A stretch of 64,000 nucleotides of DNA. Origin: Hyparrhenia diplandra. Taxonomy: Eukaryota > Streptophyta > Magnoliopsida > Poales > Poaceae. The position numbers were made by a program, and so were the translations under genes. The stretch spans positions 1 to 64,000 of the forward strand of contig JADLZK010001935.1 in NCBI GenBank assembly GCA_015847255.1, read 5' to 3'. The notes under the pieces were generated by a model, which ran no database searches, was not told where the DNA came from, and was given only the letters and a program-made list of their open reading frames with translations. Below are positions 22,875-35,072 of the stretch, piece after piece. How positions within the stretch are numbered: position 1 is the first letter of the stretch; the number at the start of each line of letters is the position of its first letter.

Positions 22875-24968
22875 TCATGTAAAAATGGAACCACGTTTGC
22901 AGAACCGCACTGCATTCGACGGCAGCAGACCAACCCCATCTCCAGTGAGCACCAAATTCTACCACGTATTCCTAGGCGATAATTCTTTCTCCGCTGGCAG
23001 CTGCAGCACTTCGCGGATACCTTCACATACCTGTGTGTGGAATTGCCAAGAGCTAATCAGTACGGCAGAGTAATATCTGAATTTAAGCAGATGACAGCAT
23101 ATGCAAGAATGCAGCACCTAACATTAACTCCCTCCATTCCAAATTGTAAGATGTTTTGGCCTTTCTAGATTAATAGCTTTTGTTATGCACTAAATATACA
23201 GTCTAAATACGTAGTAAAAGCAATGTATCTAAAATGACCAAAACGTCTTATAACTTGAATGGAAGGAGTATGATCTACGACATAATGGAACGCATAGACA
23301 ATTATAATATGCATTGTACATACCAACTTGATCTGTGCTTTTATGCTTGCGATGAGATGCGTGTATTCATCTATTTGCCTGCAAACGTGCAAGATTTCTA
23401 AGGTTAACATCTGAGAAAAAAATGTTGCTTCAGGGACATCTACACAAGTATATAACAGGATTAGAGTATTTAACCATGAAGCTTTTTAAAATGAAACATC
23501 AGCCTATCAATAAATTTTAGTCGCGGGAACCCAAATATACAGAAAAAAAAGTGTTCGACCATAAACGAAACAAACACAGGACCAGGCAAAGAGAAAAAAA
23601 AACTATAATGCCAGCAGTCAAGCTTAAACAGTGAAGCTTCTCTCTAAGAAGCCTTATGTGTTTCAAATTTTCAATAGTATAATGTGATGACTTCTGGAAT
23701 CAGACTTCGGGGTACACAAATATGAACAATCACTTCAGAAGATCTGCTTATATTAGTGGCTAACTTGCTATTGAAATTCACGGAAAGATGTCTTTCATTT
23801 CATCGCATAACAAAATACATTAGCACTAACAAGACCATCAAATCTGTGATTATATCCTTTGAACAAACTGATGTCCAACAAAATCTCTCCAGTCAATGCT
23901 TGACAAATGAGCTGTCTAAACTAGAGGGTTTAGAGATCAATAGAACAATCCCAGACCAGGCTAAAAGAGCACAGGCAACATGTACCAATTCAACTGTGGA
24001 CCTGCATTTTACTGTAGCATAGTGAATTACTGGCTTTGATATGACTATACTTTTATCCATATGTAGTTTATGTTCCTTATCTGATAAAAAAATGTGTATA
24101 TATTGTAAGACATGAATCAAATAAAAAGTGCCTTTTGTTATGATCATTTCACAGGTATTAAATTTTCAATTAGTTTGGCATGTAACGGTAGTGAGATGTC
24201 ATACGTAACGATCGGTCGACATATTCAATTTAAAGAAAACATAAAAGGAAGGTTTTGGTTTGATCTATGACTCGAATGTTTGTTTGGCCTATATTTTTCA
24301 TGCATTGCTCTACTACACTAACTCAGGTTCTTTTCATATATCATAATTCTATTTCAGAATGGCAGAAATAGTTCTATGGACTGTCACAGCAAGGCTATGA
24401 ACTATCTCATGACAACCAGCCATATATGATGGATCAATGTGGCCATACACTTAATGAAGTGACTTCTACCTTCAAAATTTTGGGAACCATTTTTTTGTCG
24501 ATTTTATTTTTTTAATTCAAACTAAGTAAATATGGTGACTACTGATTCTTCATTGTCTTAGAAGATACAATCTCTTACATATTTTAATATAAATTTGAAC
24601 CACAGGTATTGCTCTTTTTATTATCATTAAAAAATGGCATAGAAATTGATCCAAAAAAATGGCATAGAAAGATATATAACAGAACACTTTTACAAAAATT
24701 CACATTTATACCCTCATAGTGTGACAATGTATGCATATGCAATCGTTTATAGCAACGCATGGGTATATTTTGTCAAAGGCACAAATAACATGCCATAACC
24801 AGCTCTATGATATGTTGCACGTTCTACAGATGATATCTGATTAAGACAAGCTCCAACAAAACTAAATACACACATTTATTAGATGCTCCCAGGTCCCAAA
24901 TCATAATTTTTCACAAGGACTAAGAGCTAATATAGCAATTCACATTTCGTTTCTTTTATCTGCATCTG

Positions 24969-25008
<40 letters not shown>

Positions 25009-26272
25009 GCTAAAATCTGCACTTCCAACTAGAAAAACTCACAAGTTATAATATTTTTTGGGTGCCAAGCGCCATATTGACCAGAAAGCACAATATACCA
25101 GAATCTTTTCCAGACCTCAATAATCAATCAATATCATTTTTGAAAACTCACTTTAACATAACAGAATGCTGCATCGAAGAAATATATCATATTAAATTCG
25201 AACATCAGAATTGACTTACCTAGTCAACCTTGCCTCTCTTACAGATATGAACTGTAAAGCTTCTTGCCAAGTAAATTCCACATGAAAACCTAGACCAATA
25301 TCCACAAAAAATGTGCCTTGTGTCTGGTCTACAGAAATCATCAACAACAAGGAACATTTAGATCTCAGCAGGTCATGAAGTTTTATTATAGGCATATATA
25401 GAAATCATCCATGTTTCAAGAGAAGCGACATTGTTAGCTCCTTATTAAGTTTCCTCAGCTATTCCAACTTTAAGAACCTAAATAACAGCTTGTTAAACAA
25501 AATAAGGTAAGACTGAAGTTAAAAGTAAAAACTAGCTTGAGAGTATATCAAGATGAGGAAGTTCCAAGTTTGTTCCTGTATTGAACTCAATTGCAAAACT
25601 AATCTGCTTATTATAGTCTCTTTTCCATATGTGTAAACAGAATATACAGTATCTTTTCCATATGTGTAAACAGCTAAACACCTATTTTTTAGAATAGGGC
25701 AATCACTGTAAGTCTATTTCTAATTTTCAGTCAGAAATAAAAATTAAGTCATACTCTGGAACTTTTGCATGTTTAGGGTATACCAGATATTTCAACTGAA
25801 AATCCCAATATATTTGATTGGCTAATGTAAACACAGTAAGCATTCTCTTGGTTGGTTGTGAGTTGGTGAAGGGGCAAGGCTTACACTTCTGCTTGCATGT
25901 ACACCTCCGAGCCAAGATTGACCATGGACCGCATGCTGGTAACACCATTCCTCTCCAAATTTTCAATGTTCCTCTTCAAATCCAAGCTGCTCGGTATCCA
26001 GAAAAGTGCCATCATCAGAACAAGTTGCAATATACAAAGCTAATTTAATATGCTACAAACAGGACCTGCAAATGTCCTACCACCAGAGCCATGGAAAATT
26101 GGAATCGATTCACAGAAGAAAGTTCAGTTGGACATACAAGGTCTTCTGCTGCTCGAACACCTTGTCGCGCTGTGCGATGGCTTTGGCAAGGTCAGGTTTC
26201 AACCGCTGCTCCACAAACTCCTCGAACTTCCTCACTTTTCTCCTGCCGTGCCCATGCCTCTGCTGCAGCCAT
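22875..26272 (-). CDS. UXT: UXT/ART-27-like prefoldin-alpha family protein
   Basis: A small coiled-coil chaperone-type protein of the prefoldin alpha class. UXT homologues act in R2TP/prefoldin-like complexes and as transcription cofactors. Exons on the minus strand: 26272-26138, 25986-25885, 25328-25220, 23378-23324 and 23030-22875, all with GT/AG borders. Recognisable blocks are 'VRKFEEFVEQRLKPDL', 'DLKRNIENLERNGVTS', 'MVNLGSEVYMQAEV', 'FHVEFTWQEALQF' and 'QIDEYTHLIASIKAQIK', the two helical arms and hairpins of a prefoldin alpha subunit. The length is about 184 residues once two length differences are allowed for: one extra A near 26,235 ('gagaaaag') and one extra base in a T6 run near 25,308. 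With those, every exon joins in phase. Intron 4 contains a Stowaway MITE. The C-terminus after 'LPAEKEL' is longer than the family core. Confidence 0.88.
23128..23268. mobile_element. Stowaway-type MITE in UXT intron 4 (~140 bp)
   Basis: The left end is CTCCCTCCATTCCAAATTGT and the right end is the inverse, 'aacttgaatggaaggag', followed by TA. Internal words 'agatgttttggc' and 'gaccaaaacgtctt' are also inverted, so most of the element folds on itself. It lies in the long intron of the minus-strand UXT-like gene and does not touch its exons. Confidence 0.7.
24973..25005. repeat. (TC)n microsatellite
   Basis: About 16 uninterrupted CT/TC dinucleotides in UXT intron 3. Confidence 0.95.
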
Positions 26273-26289
26273 GGCCTGGCTAGTAGTAC

Positions 26290-28130
26290 TGGAACCAGGA
26301 TTTTAACAGGGTATGCCTGTTCGGTATAATTCAATACACGATCTGGCAGAAAAATATTAATCCAGTTCAGTATCATGGTTGTGATTATATTACATCCTAA
26401 TGCTAAAGCAAAAGAATAGAATAAATAATTAATCTGGGGCAATTTCATGTTTCATGGTGCATGATTCATTTCCTACAAGAGGATACACAAACCTCACGAG
26501 GCCATTTGATGATATCTACAAACCCAACTGGTGTTAGCAGTCATTGGGATTTTACATTGCCGAATACCAATAGGCAAGTAGTACAGGTTACAAAGCACCC
26601 AACAGGTAGAGGAAATAACTGAAAACTACTAACCAAACAGCGGACGCTGTCAACGATCTCCTTGCCTCCCCGCTTCAGGCACTTGACCTACGAGGCTGCA
26701 AAATCGCCCAGAATTACGACCGGAAGCGGAAGCGAAGAAACCGATTTGAACCGAAAATAGTGCGAGGAAAGGAGGAAGGAATTGGAATAAACCTCAGCGC
26801 GCAAGCTTGAGGGTTCCCTTGCAGAGCTACTAGTTGGCCGGTGAAGGGCTTCGCGATGGGCACCAGCACCACCTAGCGGTCTTCGGCGCGGCGCGTCGGC
26901 TCGTCCTAGAGAACGAAGCATACACATGAACACCCGATAATTTTTGCAAAAGTTGCAAGTGGGTAGGCATCAATCAAATCGCCAAATAGCTTGATAGAGG
27001 GTGCTCGGTTTCGCAAAACAGACAGGGGAGAGAAAGGGTGGGAATACCTAGTGAGTGCTGCTCGCCGGCGAAGAGTCCGGCGAAGGCCTCGGCACCTGAA
27101 GTAGCGGCGGCTGGGGAGAGAGAGCACGCCGGGTGAAGAAGGGATGCGGCGGCGTCAGACAGGCCCAAGAGGTTGTTTCGGCCCAGGCAGCGGAGTGGCC
27201 CCGCACGGGCCTACTTATGAGTTATGACGGATTGAGGAAGGGCCACAGGCCCACAGGCCTGGTTGTTGGCCCTTGCCGGTTGCCGTAGCTGCGTAGTGCT
27301 GCCGCCTGCCGCAACCGCACAAATCGACCAGGGCCACCCGCGCGTGGTGCGGATGGGCGGGACGGCGAACCGACGGCGAGAGACTTGGCGAGGAGGAGCC
27401 GAGGAGGTCTGGCCGTCCGGCGGCGGGCGGCCGGAGCCGCTAGATGAGCCACGAGCGGGGCGAGCGAACTCCTCGGCCGTGCGGGCAGTAGTAGCAGGTA
27501 CTTTTCCTTTGCTGCTGGGCATAGAGGCCCTAGGCCCAGGTCTGCTGCTGCTTCTGATTATTCCTGGGCTAAACCAGACTCCATTGAGCATTTTCTTCTG
27601 TTTATGTTTCGCCAAACTCACCAGTCAACAGATCTCTGCTGTTTCGTGCCTGTAATTGTGTAGTGTGGCCTACTAGAGAAAAAAAAAATGTCAAACGCAC
27701 CTGGCGAAAAAATGAGTAAACAAAATTATAAATCCTTAGTGCTGCACTGCTGCTTTTCATAAATACTGTGTCAATTTAAATTGTACTCTTTAAAAGTTTT
27801 GTATCTCCAACAATGTTATTTTTCTCGGTTTCCTTGGATTATTCACATAACAATCACAACAGTGGAGTAGGCTTATTGCAGAAAGATGTTGCTTACTTTG
27901 ACTGTTATATTTTCATAGTAAATGGTAAAGTTACATGTCAGAGACCAAAGAGCTAAAACATTTAGAATTGCTGGATACACTGATGGAATAAACTTGTTTC
28001 GGGAAGTCCTTAGCATGGCAATTGTTTTTATCTCAATCAAAGTCTTCCAATGTAGAGTTAATGGACTCAAGCATGATGAGAGACAGATCGTCATTCGGCT
28101 CTAGATGAATTAACTCAACAATCATTAGGA
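26290..28130. other. Intergenic: UXT 5' flank and NB-LRR 3' flank
   Basis: 26.3-27.2 kb is the upstream side of the minus-strand UXT-like gene and may hold its 5' UTR. A GC-rich patch at 26.65-27.15 kb looks like a promoter/leader. 27.2-27.6 kb is GC-rich with overlapping low-complexity frames on both strands and no recognisable protein. 27.65-28.13 kb is AT-rich, presumably the 3' region of the NB-LRR gene. Confidence 0.45.
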
Positions 28131-31100
28131 CTATGCAATTTCAGATATTTCGCACCCCTTGTTGTTTGTGGTCAGGCTAAACGGTTCCTTAGTGTACAAT
28201 GCATACCATCCTTTACGGTCGCCTCCTTTGGGAGCATATGCTTTAACATTTTGGTTATTCTTGATCTTGCACCACTCTGAACCTTCTTGCAGGATTATTA
28301 GTTTAAAGAGATCTTCGTTGCAGAAAACCTCTAGCTTTGCAGCACTGGTTCCTTCCAAGTATTGTGGAAACAATTCTGCACCATAGTCCTGCAATGTAAT
28401 GCTTTTGCAGTTCTGTTAAACCCATGAGTACATTCAACTTAGGGCATTGGATAACCGAAAGTCTTCGTAGTTTAGGGAGATTAGCAAGCATTTCGAGCTT
28501 TGGATTGGCATAGAGATGCAGATCACTGAGGAAGAGGAAGTTTGCAACAGATGTCAAGTTGCAAGCTTCAGATATGATCAATTCTTTTTCAAGGCCCTGG
28601 CTTGATGCACAAGCCCTGGGGGAAATACTTCAACTTGCATTTTGTGATCTTCAGAGAAAAGATGTTCGGCATTGCCTGCTCAAGTTCCTTGTCCCATATC
28701 CATTCTTCCCATCCATCCAACCCATCAAATCCAAGTTTCTCCAGCCTTGGGAACATCCGTTGGTTCATCTCCATAACATTGCTGCTACAAAAAAATTCAT
28801 GTCCAATTCTCGTAATAGATGGTGCATGTCTGATCAGCAGGAAATCTAAACTCGGGAGATGGCCCAATGCAGGGAGCTGCTCACAATAGGTACAATCTTC
28901 GAGTTTTATTGATCTTAGGTACTTAAGAGCCATCTTACCTGAGCTCATCCATTTAGGAAGTTGATGTCCAAAAAATCCAACTAGTGAGAGGTTTTCGAGG
29001 CAAGCCGGTGGACAGAGCTCTTCAAAGACATCCTCAATTTGATGTTTCTCCTGCTGTATGTCATCTTTGATCTGACTTCCACTACCCATTCTTGTTGTGC
29101 ACTCCAAGCTTAAGTATCTAAGGTGGCGCTTGCCTTGGAGGTTTGCTTTCTTAGCCACGGAGCTAGTCTGTGCTTTTTCTAGGTTGCTTAGATACAGGAG
29201 GCTGAGTTGGGACAGGTGGCCTAGCTCTTGCAGACTGTTCCAACCTGCAGTATCATCATTTTGTGTCAAAAACCCAGTCAACTCAACAAGGTTTTGTAAT
29301 TTCCCTATCCCCTTGGGGATTTCATTCACACTGGCCCCCTTGATGTGAAGTGCTCTCAACTTATGCAGCCTCACTATGCTCCCTGGAAGACTGAACAAAT
29401 TTATGCAATTTATCAGACCAATATATTGTAGATATCTCAAGTCTCCAATTGAGTCTGGGATTGTATTTATCATGGTACCAGACAGCTCCAAGTATCTTAA
29501 ATGCTTTAGATCGCACAAAGAAGCCGGCAAGGTTGTGAGATTTACACCCCCAAGATGTAGTACTCGTAGCTTAGGCAGGTCATGCAAAAACTCATCCAGC
29601 TCAACTATGGTGCTTCGGAGTATCATTAGTGCTCTTAGTTGCTTCTGATTATTGAAGGTACTTGGGAGCACATTTTCGGTTGCTACGGACAGCCGACGCA
29701 GCTTAGTTTTTGTCTTCATGTTGCATAAAGTTTGGCCCTGTGTAAGAACTAATGCTTCGTCTTTTGCCAAATAATTGGCAAATGATCGAAGAAGATCATG
29801 CATTGTGCATCCTGATTGATCATAATATTGGTCATCAGGCTCAAGTAGGTTACGCATGACTAATTCTTTGTAATACATGTTTCCTACATCTTCAAGTAGT
29901 GTTGAGGTTCCTCCATCATCTTGTACAAATCCCTCAGCAATCCACATTTGAACAACATCCACCCGTTTGATAACCGTCTTTTGGAAAAAGGGAGCAGTGC
30001 AGGAAACATTGTTTCAGGTCAGGTGGCAAATCGGCATAGCTCAAATAAATGGCATTATGAACTTCTTCAGGTAGTCCTGCGACAGACCATGCAGCACTCC
30101 CTGAAACTTCTTTCCAATCTCTGAGTGTTCCTTCTTTTGTGCACAATAGTCCACCCACTGCCTTAATTGCAAGTGGCAAGCAATCACATCTTTTGACAAT
30201 CTCCATACCAATTTCTTTGAAATTTTCTATATCAGTTGGATCCTTGCCCACCTGTTCAAACATAAAGTATGATTAAGTTCCTTACCATATTTCTCTTGAA
30301 AAACGTATAACAATTGTGGTCAAATTAATTTTGTATGTCTCAGTGGACACACATGATGAAGCTATATGTTGCTATGATCATAGGACAGAGGCCGAGCCCT
30401 TCACAAGGAGGATCTTGTTGAGTGATTATGTTTTGTCTTTAAGTCCTTGAAGATCATATGTGGGATATGTGTAAACTGTTCGATCAAGAGGTCGATGGCT
30501 TAAGGATGGAAAGATAACCATGGCATGTAAGAATCTCCCTTCTTTTGGTATCTTTCGCTAAAGTAGACAATATGTGGAAAACATTTAAACTATATTAGTA
30601 CTTTTCACTTCCAGAAGTACCACTCTTAACTGGAGTTACTACGCCAGATTTTGTTGGGTGCAGTGCATCCAGACATTTTCATTGGTTCTTTTTCCTTATA
30701 CCATGCTACAAGTAAATGGACAATATATCACTATGGATGATTAAAAAGTGACAAAGAAACAACCACACTACATGAGAAACAGATGGTAACTTAAAGTTTC
30801 GACTCGTATATGTTGTACACGTTAAATGCTGCTAATCTGAATCGTAAAGTATATCATACATATTTGCTTCTAACATTTTCACAGAAAATTTTACAATAAA
30901 AATAAACATTATTTGGTATGCACATGTATCTCTCATTCAACCTATACAATCTGTGTTGAAAATTCATGCTTCAATGCTTTATCAGGTGGTGGCCATCAGA
31001 CCATGTACTAATCCAAATGGGAATAAAAATGACAGGGGCCAGTTGGTCCAAGTCCTCATTGCTCTATATGGCCCTATATATGTCTCTTGATGCATATGTC

Positions 31101-32428
31101 AGTCCTGGAAGTTAACAGTTTTGACCAAATCGGGTGCCAGCATGTTCATGTGGTGCCTTCTGCATAACGGATTACATCTTCCACTTCCAAGAAACACAAA
31201 AATAGATCAAGGTTGTTCCATTGTTTTGGTTTCTTTAATATTCAAACAATGAGGCTGATTCTAGGGGGAAAAATCTTGGCTGCTACTGTAGCTGCAGACA
31301 CATTTAGCACTGTGTGGAGCCGGAGCCGGAGCCGCAGCTGCAGCCAACATACTACTGACTGTTGAAGACACGGAAAAGAAGAACTCTAACCTGGTTCTTG
31401 AGTAAGCGCCACCCATCTTCAGGCTGCAGCTTCTCCACGCAGTGGATGTGCACGGCCTTCATCTGCCGGGCAACCGTCACTTTCCTCGTCGTGACGAGCA
31501 CCCTGCTGCCACCACGAGCACCGGCCCTGAACGCATTCTCGAGCACCTTCCTCCAGGCATCGTCGCTCCACACGTCGTCCAACACGAGCAGGACCTTCTT
31601 TCCTGAGACGGTCCGCTGGAGCGCGGGCTCGAGCCACGACCTGTCCATCGTGGCGTCGTGCTGGTGCTGGCCACCGCCTCCGGCGCCGACGATGGCCGAC
31701 CACAGCAGGTCAGTCTCGTTCACGTCCTGCGACACGCACACCCAGACCCTGAGGTCGAACTCGTCGCGCACGCGCTGGTCGGCGAAGACCCTCTTGGCGA
31801 GGGTAGTCTTCCCGATCCCGCCGGCGCCTGTGATGCCGAAGACGACGACATTTTGCTCAGCTCGTCCGTGGTCAACGCCTCCACCAGCGCGTTCGCGTCC
31901 TGCTCGATCTTCTCCCCGACAAGATCGGCGTGGATGATCACCGAGCTCGTCTTACCGTTGCTGCTGGATGCCGGTTGCTGCCGGGGGGACGGACGACGAT
32001 GAAGCACTGACGAAGTGAAACATGGAGCTCCGACGGCGGAGGTTGTCCAGTCTCCGGTTCAGCTCCTTGATTTGCGCCGCCATGGCGCGCGCGAGCACCG
32101 GGTCCCGCAAGCACGTAAGGAGAGGTACGCAGCAGCCGGCGCCAGGGAGGAACGAGCGCCTGGCGCTGCGGGCCTCCATCCGCCACTGGTCGAGGACGTC
32201 ATCGGCGTCGTACATGACGTCCTTGAGCTCCCGGACCCAGGCGTCGACGGCCGTGTCGGTGATGCGCTTCATCTCGGCATCGCCGAGGACATTGACGAGG
32301 TCCTCCAGTGTTTCCTCAAGCCTTTCCATCTCCCCGGGCACGCCGAGGAGCATGCCAAACCTCTCATTCACGGTGCCAGCGATCATTCGCCCCAGCATGG
32401 GGACGAACGCATCTAGGATCATAGCCAT
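28131..32428 (-). CDS. CC-NB-LRR disease-resistance protein, several frame breaks
   Basis: An intracellular immune receptor of the grass CNL class. Exon 1 (32,428-31,391) encodes a coiled-coil N-terminus (MAMILDAFVPMLGRM, with an EDVID-like 'VRELKDVMYDADDVLD') and the start of the NB domain: P-loop 'GAGGIGKTT', RNBS-A 'LRVWVCVSQ', kinase-2 'KKVLLVLDDVW' and RNBS-B 'GSRVLVTTRK'. A 1.14-kb intron (31,390-30,252) separates exon 2 (30,251-28,131), which holds 'CDCLPLAIKAVGG' (GLPL), 'LKQCFLHCSLFPKD', 'TMHDLLRSFA' (MHD) and about a dozen LRRs. Frame changes occur near 31,997 (C run), 31,862 (A run), 29,990 (A run), 28,600 (G run), 28,583 (A run) and 28,402 (A run). Allowing for them, both exons are multiples of three and the protein is about 1,050 residues. 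It may be intact with sequence errors, or a pseudogene. Confidence 0.88.
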
Positions 32429-35072
32429 GGGTTAATCGAGAGAGCTCAGCTCACGGCACAGGGCCAGCAGGATTGAAAGTATGTATGCTTTGAGAGGTCA
32501 ACGACGGCACAAGATGGGTCACTTGCTCTATTCTAGTCGCTCTTGCTCTTGCAAGTGAACAGCTGGCACCTCGAACACACTCCATGGTTTTGTCCTTTCT
32601 GGTTATCTTCTTTGAATCTTTCTCGAGCGCCTTGTGCAGCGAAGGACCGATGAAGCTCGCGCTTCTGACCACTTCTGCACGCTAGTTCATTTAGCGCTGA
32701 ATGTTTGTCCTATACTGTGCAAACAAGGAAATCAAGACCTTGTTTGGCTACTCAAACCGCATATGTTGAAGCAGATTCAATTAGAATTTAGTTCAAATAC
32801 ACTAAATCCACTTCAACACACGTGGATTGAGGTAAATACATGTATTTGTTTTGATGTATTTGGTTTAACATCAATCCACATGGATTATGGTGAATTAATA
32901 TCAAACTGAATACATCTTAATGTAGTTGTGTTGATATCAATCAAAACTTCCTTTATTGAAAAAATAGGCGGATTCTTTTCATTAATTTTCAAAGTGTAAA
33001 AAAAAAAGATATCCGGACTCCTAATGACCTTGTCAGCCCACTTTAAGCTTACCTCTGTTCACACTAGAAAAAGCAGCCGGATAAATTTGTAAGCTTATGT
33101 CAATATATCAATTTTCAAGAATCAAGAAAAAGGAAAAGTGAGTTTGTTCTATGATAGCAAAAAAGGTAAAGACTCATTTATGGACATAAGTCAGTTTGAC
33201 ATGCTAATTTATCGTGAGAGAAAAATATTGTAGCATAGCTGATAAGCCGGGCTAAAAAATTCAAAAGAACATAGTCGTACGTTGGCCGGACTTAGCACAA
33301 GTCATCCATGAGAGGCAAGAGGAAATTCCTTGAGAAGCTTACGATAAAAAATGGCAAAATTATGAAGGCAACTGTCATGTATGACAAGTAACCAAATTTG
33401 TTATTTTCTCTAGGAATCAATCAAACTTAGAGTTGACAAAAATACATGAAAATACCAATATTCATGATGCATATATCATTAGATATACTGAATTTTGAAG
33501 ATACAAATATTAATATTTAAATATAGTCAAATACTCAAGCTTAAGATTGATGGATTCCTTAAGACGGAGGGATTATCTTTCTATAGAGTACAGAAGTACT
33601 CACCTAATTGGATGAAATTGAATCAGGATTACAAATTTATCTCAACATTACAGGTGAATAGGGAGTACATACTACTCATCAATAGATGAAGAGGCACAGA
33701 GCGCATGCTTTAGCACATGATCAAAAGCGCAACACTAATATTACAAGGCTTTTCCTAATCCCGGAGCAATTACATTAACAATCTCAATACGCTACATTTT
33801 GCGGGTTCGATAAGTTACGTTTTTAATTAAATTTAGATCCGTAAAAAAGTCACTCACTGTTGAATAACAACCACCACACACATCCTATAGGTACATTGCC
33901 ATTCCATAAAAATCTTGTATTTATAGTTGAATAACGCTCCGTCACTCGGTTTTCGGGGGTTGGGGCTAACCCGAATCTCAGGGGAATATTCTTATATGGG
34001 GCCAATCCAACGCACCTCAGATTCCATACGAACAGACATGTCCATACAAACAAACATGGGGACGGGTTGGCTCCAACCCATCTCACCCTAACCCTCAAAA
34101 ACACACGATAAAGGTTGTTGTGGGTTGTGAGAAAGCTAAAAGCGTGGTTGAACAATTATGGCTTTTTGGAAAAGTTTTGTTAGCCTCTCTCTTACGAGCG
34201 GATCCCATATGTCATCACAACGCTTTCCGCTAAACTCTCTTCCTCTCTCACTAACGAGCGAACCCCATGCATCAACCTCTTCCTCCGCGCAAAAGAGGTG
34301 TCGCTACTCTAGCTGCTCACGATTGACGAGCACGCACGCCTTGACCTTGATGCCCGCTCTCCGACAAGGCGACGGTGCTCACCCCACTCACGGTGGCAGT
34401 GGCAGAGTGCGCTTGCGCCTTGGAGCTTTGAGCTGGGCGGGCATGGCTACCGGAGATGCTCGCCGGTGGCGGTAGGAGATTTTGTGTGTTGGCCCTAGGG
34501 GGTAGGCAAGGGGAGCAACAACCAAGGGCCCAGGCGAGGATTGAGGAAGGAGCACAAGCCTAGGTATATAAACCTATGCACTATAGTTCATTAGCCATTA
34601 GCAAACCAATAAGAATAGAATGATAAACCGTGCTCTATAATTCATTAGCCATTAGCAAACCAATAAAAAAGAAGGATAGGCCTAGCCAAGCAACCTAAGA
34701 ATTCAAGAAGCAAAAGAAGTCCATCAATGAGTTTTTTCTCGTTTTTCTGTATTTTTCGTGTGAAAATACGCCGCGAAGGAACCTCTAATAAACCCGGACG
34801 ACCGCAACCCTGACGCTCCGCTCCACGCCTCCACCCCATCACCATTCCCCGCGAAAGCCCGCGCGCGAAAGCTCCCTTTTTCGCCGCGGGACGGCGGGAG
34901 TCTCCACTCCCCCACCCCAGCGCGCGCCGCGCGCCTGTAATCCCCTCCTTTTCCCACCAGTCCGCCACCGCCACCCGTGCGCATTTCGTCGAGCACATCG
35001 CCCGCACCCCGTACCACCACAGCCACCATCACAAACCTCTGCGCTGCGCACCGGTCGGCTAACGGCTGGACG
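32429..35072. other. Intergenic between divergent NB-LRR and MSH2 genes
   Basis: The two genes are divergent, so this 2.6 kb contains both promoters. 32.73-32.95 kb has MITE-like DNA with recurring 'aatccacttcaaca'/'tgttgaagc' words. 33.0-33.85 kb is AT-rich without features. 34.57-34.66 kb contains the sentence 'ttcattagccattagcaaac' twice, about 67 bp apart. 34.8-35.05 kb is GC-rich, as expected for the MSH2 leader. Confidence 0.5.

Noticed and set aside
27211..27655. Overlapping frames of about 130 codons on both strands
   Set aside because: GC-rich, low-complexity, no splice or domain support. Probably a promoter or repeat.
31362..31937. 191-codon plus-strand frame
   Set aside because: Antisense shadow of NB-LRR exon 1.
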